Part shown: positions 16,774-26,054 of the stretch, one piece after another
How the letters are laid out: each line of letters begins with the position of its first letter
Numbering within the stretch: the stretch's first letter is position 1
NCBI GenBank assembly: GCA_018657065.1
Contig: JABHXU010000020.1
Coordinates: 62,001 to 126,000, forward strand
Reading direction: 5' to 3'
DNA: 64,000 nucleotides
Source: an archaeon
Lineage (GTDB): Archaea > Nanobdellota > Nanobdellia > Woesearchaeales > GW2011-AR15
Position numbers and translations under genes: made by a program
Notes under the pieces: model-generated
Seen by the model: the letters and a program-made list of their open reading frames with translations, nothing else
The model's database searches: none
What the model was told of the DNA's origin: nothing

Positions 16774-19098
16774 ATGATAAAAAAATCAATTATTCTAGTA
16801 TTGTATTTAGTCCTAGTTATTAATTCTTTTTTAATTGTTAATGCTGCAAACATAACAATTTTAAATTTAGGATTAACTGGAATTGAGTCTTCTAATCAAG
16901 AATTCACTTCATCAAAAACAGTTATTTTAGATTTAAATTTCTCTCGTTCAGCTTCTACTTGTAGATATACTAATTATCCAACAAACGATGCTCTTCCTGC
17001 TTCTGGATATGATGGATGGACTCCATGGGAACTTTGTGTAGGAGACCGAATATGGCAACTTTCAAATGATACTGGGTTAAAAACTGTTTTTTACAAAATA
17101 AATATTAGTGGATCTCATTATGTTTTTAATGATACAATTTATTATAATTATACTGGTGCAGGTTTAGATAATACTCCTCCTTTAGCACCTTATGTTTATC
17201 ATAAAAATTTTACAAACAATATTGGAAATTTCACAATATTTTGGGCAAATGCTTCTGATCCTGAATCTGATATTCTTCATATTCCTGTTTATTATAATGT
17301 ATATTTGTACAATGAATCAAATGTTTTATTAGATAATACTGTAACAACAGATGAATCATATACTTTTGAACTAGGACCAAGCTATTACCAATCTCATGGT
17401 GTATCACTTTATGCTAATGTTACAGTTGTTAATTCAGCAGGATTAAAGAATAGTGCAATTTCAAACAATTTAGTTGTAGATACTATTGGACCAACAATAT
17501 CAAATTTAGAAGGTTCATTATTAAATTTATCTTCATCAAGTTACTGGTCAATTAATAATGAAACTTTGTATGTATATGCAACTACTGCAAATTTCACTTG
17601 GGAAGCAACAGATAGTGTTTCAGAAATAAATGCCTTTAGTTATGTAATTAATAAAAATTCAGAAATTGATCCTGATCAAATTCCTGAAGGAAGTACAAAT
17701 TCATTAAATTTAGAAAAAACAAACACTCAATCTAATCTACCTTCTGGAAAATATTATTTTTCTGTTAAAGCTAGAGATCTTGCAGGAAATTGGGGAAGTT
17801 TTTCATCAATTAATTTTTCAATAGATAACTCCGCTCCTTCAACGTCTACTATTACTTCATCTGTTTTAAATTTAAATAATATAACTTACACTTGGAGTGA
17901 ATCAACTGATGCTGAATCTAGTATGTCGTATTACCAAGTAAACTTAACAGACTCTAATGGAATATTAAATCAAACTAGATTAATTACTGATTTAAATAAT
18001 AGACAATGTACATTTAGTAATCTTTCAGATTCGTTAGATTATGAAGTAAATATTTATGCATTCAATAATGTTGGAATTTATAGTTCCTCATCTGAAGTTG
18101 AAATAACTGGACTTGATACAACCCCTCCAACAGTCTTTGCTCTTCCTAATTCTACTGTTGTAAAAAATTATCCAATACTAAAAGCTTGGACAAATGAACA
18201 AGCAATTTGTTTTTACAATTTATCAAATGAATATATTGAATTTAAGTATACAAATACTTCATATCATGAAACAAAATTATCTCATTTAGCAAATAATGCT
18301 TATGAATACAAAATCCAATGCAAAGATAATAGTGGAAACACAGCTCCAAATTATTTAGTTAATTTTGATATTGACTCGAGTATGACTCCAGAAACTATTA
18401 CAATTGCTGATTTTAGTACATATGAAAATATTGTAAAATCAGTAACTGTAAAAATAACTAATTTGTCCAATGAACTAACGGGATATAAAACAGATGATTT
18501 TACTTTGTTAATTGAAGGAGATGAAACTGAATTTACTTTATTTGACATTGGAGACAGCAATTATAATTTAACTTTCATAACACCTGATTCAGGTTCATAT
18601 ACTTTAACTTTGAGACACATTTCATCAAATGTAGAAGGACAAGCAACTTTAACTGTAAATGGTTTAAAATTTTATACCTCTTATAATGATTTAAACATGG
18701 GATCCTCCATAATTTCAAAAACTAGAATTGCATTTTTTGATGGAACAACTAGATTTGGTTTAGCTACAGAAACAAATTTAGATCTTAGCTCAGAATCATT
18801 CAATAATATTATTAATTTTAGTTCTGAACATAGTGAAGAAAATTATATTTTTAATACTAAAAAATCTGAAAACATATTAAGTAGGGAAAAATATTTAGAA
18901 AATCAAGATTTAGTTGAACAAAATCTACCTTCATTTGGTTACGATATGTCTAATAATTATATGATTAATTTCATTATTTCTTCAAACGACTTCAATATTA
19001 ATTCAACAGCAGAAAAATTATCACCTGGAAAATATTTATATTTAGTAAAATTAAGAAAAAATGCAGGGAAAAAAGAGGTATTTTTTGATGATGACTAA
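16774..19098 (+). CDS. secreted FN3/Ig-like protein, paralogue of the upstream gene
   Basis: A 774-residue protein with a standard signal peptide (KKSIILVLYLVLVINSFLIVNAA). It aligns with the C-terminal 760 residues of the previous protein (LGLTGIESSNQEFTS, WTPWELCVGDRIW, TPPLAPYVYHKNFTNN, NEQAICFYN) but has no cysteine-rich part. Repeated domains begin with TPP-type linkers, and potential N-glycosylation sites are common. The ending FGYDMSNNYMI also matches its partner. It begins 2 nt after the upstream stop. Likely a surface or pilus-associated structural protein; the pair probably arose by tandem duplication with gain or loss of the CCGDD region. Confidence 0.72.
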   Translation: MIKKSIILVLYLVLVINSFLIVNAANITILNLGLTGIESSNQEFTSSKTVILDLNFSRSASTCRYTNYPTNDALPASGYDGWTPWELCVGDRIWQLSNDTGLKTVFYKINISGSHYVFNDTIYYNYTGAGLDNTPPLAPYVYHKNFTNNIGNFTIFWANASDPESDILHIPVYYNVYLYNESNVLLDNTVTTDESYTFELGPSYYQSHGVSLYANVTVVNSAGLKNSAISNNLVVDTIGPTISNLEGSLLNLSSSSYWSINNETLYVYATTANFTWEATDSVSEINAFSYVINKNSEIDPDQIPEGSTNSLNLEKTNTQSNLPSGKYYFSVKARDLAGNWGSFSSINFSIDNSAPSTSTITSSVLNLNNITYTWSESTDAESSMSYYQVNLTDSNGILNQTRLITDLNNRQCTFSNLSDSLDYEVNIYAFNNVGIYSSSSEVEITGLDTTPPTVFALPNSTVVKNYPILKAWTNEQAICFYNLSNEYIEFKYTNTSYHETKLSHLANNAYEYKIQCKDNSGNTAPNYLVNFDIDSSMTPETITIADFSTYENIVKSVTVKITNLSNELTGYKTDDFTLLIEGDETEFTLFDIGDSNYNLTFITPDSGSYTLTLRHISSNVEGQATLTVNGLKFYTSYNDLNMGSSIISKTRIAFFDGTTRFGLATETNLDLSSESFNNIINFSSEHSEENYIFNTKKSENILSREKYLENQDLVEQNLPSFGYDMSNNYMINFIISSNDFNINSTAEKLSPGKYLYLVKLRKNAGKKEVFFDDD

Positions 19099-19561
19099 AA
19101 AATCACAGATTTATTTTTTTGCTGCGATCATACTTGTTGGAATGGTATTTTTTGTTGTATCAAATCAACCTAGTTTAACTGCAAAAGATACTAGTCAAGT
19201 AAAAAAATATTTTGACAATTATAAATACGAGGCAAAAATTGTTTTAGATAATGCTATTTATCAAAAAAAAAATATTTCTTATGAATTAAAAAACTATACT
19301 GAAAGATTTATAGCTTACGGAGATAGTAAAAATTTAGATCTTAGAATCTTATTTATTTATTCATATGAAAATGAACTTCATATCGTTAATTATTTAAAGG
19401 AACCAGTCTTAATAAATACAATTGGTTCAAACATAGAAAATGGGCAAGAAGTAGTGCTAGCTGTAAATACATCGCAAATAACATATTCAAACAAAACATA
19501 CACATATCAGTTCAACCCAGATTTAATTGAATTCAAAGCTTTGTTTGTAAAGGGTGATTAA
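19088..19561 (+). CDS. type IV pilin-like protein
   Basis: About 157 residues. The ATG at 19088 follows AGAGGT, so I prefer it to the longer frame from 19061; it overlaps the upstream stop. The N-terminus, TKKSQIYFFAAIILVGMVFFV, is a short basic leader followed by a hydrophobic helix, as in archaeal class III signal peptides. The rest is a polar, beta-rich head. It is one of five consecutive small proteins with this layout. The exact prepilin peptidase site is not certain because the leader differs from the classical KRGVSP form. Confidence 0.62.
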   Translation: MMTKKSQIYFFAAIILVGMVFFVVSNQPSLTAKDTSQVKKYFDNYKYEAKIVLDNAIYQKKNISYELKNYTERFIAYGDSKNLDLRILFIYSYENELHIVNYLKEPVLINTIGSNIENGQEVVLAVNTSQITYSNKTYTYQFNPDLIEFKALFVKGD

Positions 19562-20030
19562 AATATTAAAAAGGGGACAAAATCAATACATAAGTTGGAT
19601 CTTAATTTTTGGAATGGTTGTTGCTTTAAGTTTCTTATTATACAACTGGTCTATTCAACAAGCACAAGACAGAACTGCTGAAATTGAAAAAAGAACGGAT
19701 CCACTTGTTTGTGAACAAATTGGAATTTCTATTGACGGTGTCTGTCAGGACTTTAGAAGTATAAGATTAAACATTTCAAACACAAATAATTATGAGGTTG
19801 TTGGGTTTGTTATGAGAAGTGTAGGATTATACCCAGAAGATGATGATTATATTCAAACAAAAACTCATATGGAATCAATTAGTCCTAGTCACATAGAACA
19901 ATTCACTGTTTTGAAACAAGGCACATTATCCCAAATTAAAATTATTCCACTAGCAAACAAAAATAATAAAAATATTTATTGTGAAGATCAATCAATTGTC
20001 AAAGAACAAGAGGATTTAAAACAATGCTAA
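19554..20030 (+). CDS. type IV pilin-like protein
   Basis: 158 residues from a GTG start that overlaps the previous stop by 8 nt. A basic leader (IKILKRGQNQY) leads into a hydrophobic helix (ISWILIFGMVVALSFLLYNW) and a globular domain with four cysteines that could form two disulfides. This matches a minor pilin. It overlaps the next gene by 7 nt, so translation is coupled. The family was not recognised beyond the pilin-like N-terminus. Confidence 0.6.
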   Translation: MIKILKRGQNQYISWILIFGMVVALSFLLYNWSIQQAQDRTAEIEKRTDPLVCEQIGISIDGVCQDFRSIRLNISNTNNYEVVGFVMRSVGLYPEDDDYIQTKTHMESISPSHIEQFTVLKQGTLSQIKIIPLANKNNKNIYCEDQSIVKEQEDLKQC

Positions 20031-20542
20031 ACAAAAAAGCTGTTTCTCCTTTAATTGCAACAGTTCTATTAATTGCTTTTGCAGTATCTTTAGGTGCCAT
20101 TGTAATTAATTTTAGTCAAGAAAGTACTCTAAGCCTTAGAGATGATGCAAGTCAAAAAATTGAAAGAGGAATAACTTGTTCACTTGATTTACCAATAAAT
20201 GTATTAGAAATTAATAATGAAAAGTTTATTTGCTATAATAGAACAGGATCTAATAATTTAGAAGTAATAATTGAAAACCAGGGAAGTGCTTCGGCAGAAG
20301 GTGTAAGAATTTTCTTACTTGATTTTGAAGATAACCCAACAACTAGAGATGTAATTATCCCTCTAGGAAGTCATAATAGAACCAAATATAATGTTAGTGT
20401 TAGTACAACAGATGTTGGATCAACTTTTGTGTTTCCTCCTAGTAAAGTTATTATTTCACCAATTTTAGATTATTCTGTTGATACTATTGATTTATGTACT
20501 GATAATAGAATTGATATTGAAGAGGTTGAGAAGTGTAGTTAA
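20024..20542 (+). CDS. archaeal type IV pilin (N-terminal SPLIATVLL motif)
   Basis: A 172-residue protein with the textbook archaeal pilin N-terminus: LNKKAVSPLIATVLLIAF, a basic leader, the SP cleavage context and a hydrophobic assembly helix. The rest is a beta-rich head with N-glycosylation sequons (NRT, NVS) and three to four cysteines. It is processed by a prepilin peptidase, not found in this window, and assembled by the ATPase and platform genes downstream. Of the five pilin-like genes here it has the clearest signature and is the best candidate for the major pilin. Confidence 0.85.
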   Translation: MLNKKAVSPLIATVLLIAFAVSLGAIVINFSQESTLSLRDDASQKIERGITCSLDLPINVLEINNEKFICYNRTGSNNLEVIIENQGSASAEGVRIFLLDFEDNPTTRDVIIPLGSHNRTKYNVSVSTTDVGSTFVFPPSKVIISPILDYSVDTIDLCTDNRIDIEEVEKCS

Positions 20543-20544
20543 AA

Positions 20545-20928
20545 ATGGCAACAGATTCTAAAATTAAACTTTTTATTTTTTTAATCTTTGTAGTTGTAGC
20601 AATTGTTCTTGTTACAGAAGTTGCTTCTTTTTTAAGAGGAGGATTTTCTGCAATTGACAATAAAAAACAAGAAATTGCTTGTACAAATGTTAAAATTATT
20701 GACTCAACATATGCAAATAAAAATTTACTTGTTGAAATTTCAACTATTCGAACAAATATTACACAATTAACTATTATCAACAGCGATAAAACAGAGGCAA
20801 AATACACAATTGATACAATTTACGCAGGTGAAACAAAAACTATTACAATTCCAAACATAACTTTATCAAAAAAATACAAGATCTATGCAGAAAACTGTAT
20901 AGACTACATCTTTGAAAATGAAATCTAA
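20545..20928 (+). CDS. small single-span surface protein, pilin-like
   Basis: A 127-residue protein with one N-terminal membrane segment (KLFIFLIFVVVAIVLVTEV) and a small extracellular beta-rich domain with two cysteines. It sits 2 nt after the pilin and overlaps the next start. It lacks a clear prepilin cleavage motif, so it may be a membrane-anchored accessory factor rather than a processed pilin. Confidence 0.6.
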   Translation: MATDSKIKLFIFLIFVVVAIVLVTEVASFLRGGFSAIDNKKQEIACTNVKIIDSTYANKNLLVEISTIRTNITQLTIINSDKTEAKYTIDTIYAGETKTITIPNITLSKKYKIYAENCIDYIFENEI

Positions 20929-21655
20929 ACAAAAATCTCAAAAAAAAGCACAGGTATGGGTCTCAGCTATAATTTATACTTTAGTGGCAATTTTAGCCCT
21001 CGTATTAATTCTTAACACAGGAATTCCAATACTTACTGAATTAAAAGATCGAGCTGTGTTTGAAAAAGTAAAAGAGATAATGCTTGACATGGATGAACAT
21101 ATAACTGAAATAGCTAGTCAAGGTATAGGTTCACAATCAAGTGTATCTTTTGAAGTTAAAGATGGTGAAATAAGTTTTGATAATAACCAAATGATCTGGG
21201 AAATTGAAACAAAAAGTGAAATAATAAGTCCTAGAACAAGAACTAAAATTGGAAACTTAATTATTGCTAGCAATGCAAATGTTAGAACTATTGAAACAAG
21301 TAATCATTTTATTATGGAATCATACATTCTAAATGACACATTTAGATTTGCAGTAAACAAATTAGGATCAAGTGGATCTCTAGTTTCGTATAATGTTAGT
21401 GATGTTGTTGCAAATATAAGTTACAATGGAGATAACATGGATGGAGATTTTAAATTTAGTTTAAATGATGAACCTACTTCAATGAATGGAACTGGTTATA
21501 TTGAAATGATTCCTTCTGGAAATAATTCTAATTTAGGAAGTGCAAGAATTATTGCACATATGAATTCAGAATTTGCAAATTATGATTTGGTTTTTACCCT
21601 AGGCAGTTTTGCAGATTTTGTTACAGTAAACATAAAAAACATTGAGATAAATTAA
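20918..21655 (+). CDS. type IV pilin-like protein
   Basis: About 245 residues. ATG at 20918 is preferred to a TTG at 20912. The N-terminus is strongly basic (KSKQKSQKKAQVW) and followed by a hydrophobic helix (VSAIIYTLVAILALVLIL), as in a class III signal peptide. The C-terminal 200 residues are polar and beta-rich with several N-glycosylation sequons. It lies directly before the secretion ATPase gene (1 nt gap). Larger size than the others suggests a tip or specialised pilin; that is inference. Confidence 0.62.
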   Translation: MKSKQKSQKKAQVWVSAIIYTLVAILALVLILNTGIPILTELKDRAVFEKVKEIMLDMDEHITEIASQGIGSQSSVSFEVKDGEISFDNNQMIWEIETKSEIISPRTRTKIGNLIIASNANVRTIETSNHFIMESYILNDTFRFAVNKLGSSGSLVSYNVSDVVANISYNGDNMDGDFKFSLNDEPTSMNGTGYIEMIPSGNNSNLGSARIIAHMNSEFANYDLVFTLGSFADFVTVNIKNIEIN

Positions 21656-21656
21656 A

Positions 21657-23198
21657 ATGGATACCATATTCAAGATTGAGCCCAATCTAAAAATATTTCA
21701 ACTACCTGATATTAAAGAACGAACTAGAATTAATGTTAGATATCCATTAATGGCACCTTATGCTTATGCTCATATTTATTGGGATGAAAATCAAAACGAA
21801 TTGATTTATTCATTAGAACAACCAAAATTATCTGAATCCGAAGTTGAAATTTTAAGATTAATTATGTTAGCTTTAGAAGAAATGATTAACATAAGTATAG
21901 TTAAAACTGAAAAAGCTGCACAAATAATTCAATATTTAGAAAAAAATGTTCAAAGCATTTTAGTTGAACTTGGAACAAAAGTATCAAAAGAAACTTATTT
22001 AAAATTAATGTATTATATTTTTAGAGATTCTGTTGGTTTAAATCAAATTGAACCTTTATTAAATGATTATTATATTGAAGATATAGAATGCAATGGTCTT
22101 AATTCTCCTCTTTATGTTGTTCATAGAAAGTATGAAAATTTAAGATCTAATGTTATATTTACTGATATACAAGAACTAACGGATTTTGTTGAAAAACTTG
22201 CTCAAAAATGTGGAAGATATGTCAGTTATGCTAAACCTTTACTTGATGGAACTTTACCTGATGGATCAAGAGTTAATGCTACATATTCTGAAGATGTTAC
22301 AACAAAAGGGCCAACTTTTACAATTAGAAAATTTACAAAAGATCCTTGGACTCCAATCCATATGATTAATTTTAAAACTACTTCTCCAATTGTTGTTGCA
22401 TACATTTGGATGGCAATTGAACATAAATTTAATATGATGGTTGTAGGAGAAACTGCATCAGGAAAAACAACATTCTTGAATGCTGTTTTAAGTTTCATTC
22501 CACCAGACGCAAGGGTTGTTAGTATTGAAGATACTAGAGAATTAAATTTAAATCATGATAATTGGATGCCTACTGTTACTAGATCAGGATTTGGTATTCC
22601 AAACTTAATGGGAAAAGAATATGGTGAAATTACATTATTTGATTTACTTCGAGAAAGTTTTAGACAAGCTCCAGACTATGTTATTGTTGGTGAAATCAGA
22701 GGTAAAGAAGCATATGTGTTATTTCAAGGAATGGCTTCAGGACATAGTTCATTTGGTACATTCCACGCTGGAAGTGTTCCTACATTAGTTAGAAGACTTC
22801 AAACACCTCCAATCAGCCTTTCGGCAAGTTTAATTGAATCATTAGATGTAGTTTGTGTTATGACACATCTTAAAGAATCACAAAGAAATATTAGAAGAAT
22901 GAAAGAATTGGTTGAAATTCAAAGTGTTACTGAAAAAGGTTTGTCATTTAATATTCCTTTCGAATGGAATCCAATTAATGACAAAGTTGAACAAAAAAGA
23001 TCTCTTTACTTATTAACGAAAATTAGTAAAAGGAGTGGAAAACAAATTCCTGAATTAGAAAGAGAACTACAAGTAAGAACAATTCTTTTACAAGCAATGG
23101 CAAATAGAAAAATTGAAGATTTCAAAGAAGTTAACGATATTATAAAAGCTTATTATCTTAATTCAAAAAAAGTTTTAAGTGAGTTTGGAATAACATGA
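21657..23198 (+). CDS. type II/IV secretion (pilus assembly) ATPase
   Basis: A 513-residue ATPase of the GspE/TadA/FlaI superfamily. Walker A is GETASGKTT at about 263-271; an Asp-box-like segment SIEDTREL follows, the Walker B region is YVIVGEIRG at about 340, and the conserved His box SFGTFHAGS lies after it. An N-terminal all-alpha/beta domain of about 230 residues precedes the RecA-like core. It hexamerises on the cytoplasmic membrane face and drives pilin polymerisation with the two platform proteins encoded just downstream. It overlaps the next small gene by 4 nt. Confidence 0.93.
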   Translation: MDTIFKIEPNLKIFQLPDIKERTRINVRYPLMAPYAYAHIYWDENQNELIYSLEQPKLSESEVEILRLIMLALEEMINISIVKTEKAAQIIQYLEKNVQSILVELGTKVSKETYLKLMYYIFRDSVGLNQIEPLLNDYYIEDIECNGLNSPLYVVHRKYENLRSNVIFTDIQELTDFVEKLAQKCGRYVSYAKPLLDGTLPDGSRVNATYSEDVTTKGPTFTIRKFTKDPWTPIHMINFKTTSPIVVAYIWMAIEHKFNMMVVGETASGKTTFLNAVLSFIPPDARVVSIEDTRELNLNHDNWMPTVTRSGFGIPNLMGKEYGEITLFDLLRESFRQAPDYVIVGEIRGKEAYVLFQGMASGHSSFGTFHAGSVPTLVRRLQTPPISLSASLIESLDVVCVMTHLKESQRNIRRMKELVEIQSVTEKGLSFNIPFEWNPINDKVEQKRSLYLLTKISKRSGKQIPELERELQVRTILLQAMANRKIEDFKEVNDIIKAYYLNSKKVLSEFGIT

Positions 23199-23383
23199 CT
23201 TATACTAATACAATTGAAAATTTGGAAAAACTTGAAGTTTTAAGTGAAATCTATAATGATCTAAAGAATAGTGTTTATACAACAAGAAAAGATTTAGATG
23301 TTGCAAAACTCAAAATGAAACTTGTAAAAAAAGAAATGCTACTTTTAAATCACATGATAAATAAAGAAGTCTCATTAAGATGA
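23195..23383 (+). CDS. small coiled-coil protein between pilus ATPase and platform genes
   Basis: A 62-residue, charged helical protein (ENLEKLEVLSEIYNDLKN, VAKLKMKLVKKEMLLLN). Both ends overlap neighbours by 4 nt (ATGA), so it is very probably translated as part of the operon. No family is recognised. A bridge between ATPase and platform protein would suit its position and helical nature, but nothing in the sequence proves it. Confidence 0.68.
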   Translation: MTYTNTIENLEKLEVLSEIYNDLKNSVYTTRKDLDVAKLKMKLVKKEMLLLNHMINKEVSLR

Positions 23384-25053
23384 AGATTAAAAAATATATT
23401 CAAGAATCAAAAAGAATAATTGATGAGATTAGTAAATCTGAACAAAATATTTCTACTGTTTTTTACGAGTTTAAATTAATTGAAGAGAAATATCTAAAAA
23501 AAGAACTTAGTTATCAAAAATTCAATTCTTTACAAAATAAAATTTTACAAGGAAAATCTAAAGATGAAATCATGTATAAATACAAAAACTATCATGAATC
23601 TTTAGTAAATAAATTAAAATCATTAAGTAGTAAAATTTTTGACCAAATATACAATGACAAAAGCTTTGAAAGTTTAAGACTTGGAAAAAAAGTTCCAAAA
23701 AGAAAATTAAAAGAATTGCCACAATTAGGTGCTTTAGAAATATCTCAAATTGATATTATAACTAAACCCCTAGCTCGACCAATTAAAGAACAAAAAAAAG
23801 CTATTATGGCTCCACCTAAACCAAGAACTTTGAATATTAAACCTGCACCACCTCCAATTGAAATTGATTTTACAAAAAGAATCAAACAAAACATTGAAAG
23901 AGAGACAAAACCTTGGCTTGATGAAAATGGTCATTTTACTATTGGTGGCTTATTTAGTAGAGATTTCTTAAGATATTTGTTCACTAGCAAAAATAAAAAA
24001 GAAATGTTTGGAGAAACTTCAATTCTTCCATCAATTCTTTCCTTTGAAAAAGGATCTGCAGATTCATTAGAAATCAGTAAAAGAGATGTTCTTGATCCAT
24101 ATTTGCTTGAAAAACAAATTAAAGAATTAAAAACAATTATTTCAAAAAGAAAACCAGAAGTCTACAAAGCTAGTTCAATAGGTTATTTAGCCAATCTTAC
24201 TGTTAGAAAAATTAGTATTTATTTTATTGAACAATATCCAGAATTTTTCAAAAATGTATACAAAAAAGTTAGATATGCAAATATAAAAATTCTTGCAAAT
24301 ACTTACATTAATATTGTTTTTTTTGTTGGAATCATAACAACCCTTGTTTCATTCCCAATTTTAACAATGTTTTTTGCTTTTCAAGGAGGCTCATTTTTAG
24401 CAACAATAGCAAAAATATTTGGATCAGTTTTAGGTGTTTGTTTGTTTACATTCTGGATGGGTTTTTATTACCCAAATATGCAAGCTGATACAAGAAAAAG
24501 ATCTATTAATTCTAATCTTCCATTTGCTATTGACCATATGTCCTCAGTTATAGCGTCTGGCGTTAGTCCTACAACCATGTTTAAATTAATATCTCATTCT
24601 AGAGAATATGGAGATATTTCTATCGAAATAGAAAAAGTAACAAATTATATTACTTTTTTTGGATATGATATATTAACTGCTCTTAAAGCAGTTGCAATTA
24701 CAACACCTAGTGAGCACTTTAAAGAATTTATTGATGGTTTTGTGTCAACTATTGAAACAGGAGGAGATCTTAAGGATTACTTAACTCAAAAATCTCAAGA
24801 AGCATTACTTAATTATAGATTAGAAAGACAAAAATATGTTGAATCTTTAGGTACATATTCTGATATTTATACAGGTGTTTTAATTGCTGCTCCACTGTTT
24901 TTTGTAACTGCTTTATCATTAGTTTCTGTTTTAGGTGGAACAATTGGAGGAATGAGTGTTAATACAGTCATTACAATGGGAACATATATAGCTATCCCCG
25001 GATTAAATTTATTATTCCTAATATTTTTAGAAATTAATCAACCAGAAATTTAA
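23380..25053 (+). CDS. type II secretion F-type platform protein, large
   Basis: 557 residues. The first 300 are soluble and charged, with a proline-rich stretch (APPKPRTLNIKPAPPPIE at about 148-165). Membrane segments appear at about 307-365 and near the C-terminus (GVLIAAPLFFVTALSLVSV, then the last 30 residues). The conserved GspF/TadC core lies between them (LPFAIDHMSSVIASGVSP, FIDGFVSTIETGGDLKDYL). It forms the inner-membrane platform on which the ATPase acts. The long N-terminal extension is typical of archaeal FlaJ-like proteins. Confidence 0.88.
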   Translation: MKIKKYIQESKRIIDEISKSEQNISTVFYEFKLIEEKYLKKELSYQKFNSLQNKILQGKSKDEIMYKYKNYHESLVNKLKSLSSKIFDQIYNDKSFESLRLGKKVPKRKLKELPQLGALEISQIDIITKPLARPIKEQKKAIMAPPKPRTLNIKPAPPPIEIDFTKRIKQNIERETKPWLDENGHFTIGGLFSRDFLRYLFTSKNKKEMFGETSILPSILSFEKGSADSLEISKRDVLDPYLLEKQIKELKTIISKRKPEVYKASSIGYLANLTVRKISIYFIEQYPEFFKNVYKKVRYANIKILANTYINIVFFVGIITTLVSFPILTMFFAFQGGSFLATIAKIFGSVLGVCLFTFWMGFYYPNMQADTRKRSINSNLPFAIDHMSSVIASGVSPTTMFKLISHSREYGDISIEIEKVTNYITFFGYDILTALKAVAITTPSEHFKEFIDGFVSTIETGGDLKDYLTQKSQEALLNYRLERQKYVESLGTYSDIYTGVLIAAPLFFVTALSLVSVLGGTIGGMSVNTVITMGTYIAIPGLNLLFLIFLEINQPEI

Positions 25054-25059
25054 AGAAAA

Positions 25060-25995
25060 ATGAGATTCAAAAGAAAATATCTGATAGGAGCTGCAATCGG
25101 TATATTTATGTTTATTACAGATCTTTCTGTTTTTGCAGGTACCAAACTTTTTGTTCCTTTATTTATTGCTTCTTTAATTGTTGCAACTGGTCAGATATGG
25201 GTTGATTTTTTTACTGAGTCAAGAAAACAAAAAGAAATTGAAACAAGATTTTTAGATTTTGTTAGAAATCTAGCAGGAGCAATTAAATCTGGAATGCCTG
25301 TATCAAAATCTATTATCCATGTATCTAAGACTGATTATGGTGCGTTAAGTCCCTATGTTTTAAAATTAGGATACCAAGTTGAATGGGCTATCCCAGTTCA
25401 TAAAGCACTTCTTTTCTTTAGTAATTCAACTAAAAATGATATTATTAGAAGATCTGTTGCAACTGTTATTGAAGCTGAACAATCTGGTGGAAATATGGAA
25501 GATGTTTTAGAATCTATTACTTCCTCATTAATTGAAATTAAAAAAATTAAAGAACAAAGAAGAGCAAGTATTCATTCTCAAGTTATCCAATCATATGTTA
25601 TATTCTTTATATTTATTGGCGTAATGATTGTTGTTCAAAACATGTTAGTTCCTTATTTGGTTGGAGCAGGAGAAGGAGAAGAAGGAGGATTATTTGGAGG
25701 AATTGGAGGTGGAGGTGGTAGTCTATCTGGTGGAATAAGTTCTCAAACAAGACCTTCACTTGTCATGGATGTTGAAATAAGACTTGATTCATTTAGAAAT
25801 TTTGCAATCACTTTATCAAGATGGTTTTCTAGTATGAGAGGAGTTTTTGTCATGCTTTCATTAATACAAGGATTTTTTGCAGGTGTTATTATAGGAAAAA
25901 TGGCTGAAGGTGATATAACTAGTGGATTAAAACATTCATTAATCTTAATGACTGTAGCATTTTTAGTTATGAGTTTTTTCAAACCAGGATTTTAA
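25060..25995 (+). CDS. type II secretion F-type platform protein, small
   Basis: A 311-residue second GspF/TadC-like protein. The core FLDFVRNLAGAIKSGMPVSKSI and ATVIEAEQSGGNMEDVLESI are the conserved helices of the T2SSF domain. Membrane segments lie at the N-terminus, at about 185-205 and in the last 60 residues. A glycine-rich loop (GGLFGGIGGGGGSLSGG) separates the middle and last segments, probably a flexible external linker. It is the last gene of the pilus operon, 6 nt after the large platform gene. Two platform proteins with one ATPase is the Tad/archaeal adhesive-pilus layout. Confidence 0.87.
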   Translation: MRFKRKYLIGAAIGIFMFITDLSVFAGTKLFVPLFIASLIVATGQIWVDFFTESRKQKEIETRFLDFVRNLAGAIKSGMPVSKSIIHVSKTDYGALSPYVLKLGYQVEWAIPVHKALLFFSNSTKNDIIRRSVATVIEAEQSGGNMEDVLESITSSLIEIKKIKEQRRASIHSQVIQSYVIFFIFIGVMIVVQNMLVPYLVGAGEGEEGGLFGGIGGGGGSLSGGISSQTRPSLVMDVEIRLDSFRNFAITLSRWFSSMRGVFVMLSLIQGFFAGVIIGKMAEGDITSGLKHSLILMTVAFLVMSFFKPGF

Positions 25996-26054
25996 ATTAG
26001 AAAAATAATTACATAATAAACAATTAATTAAATTAATTAAAAAAAATTAAAGAA

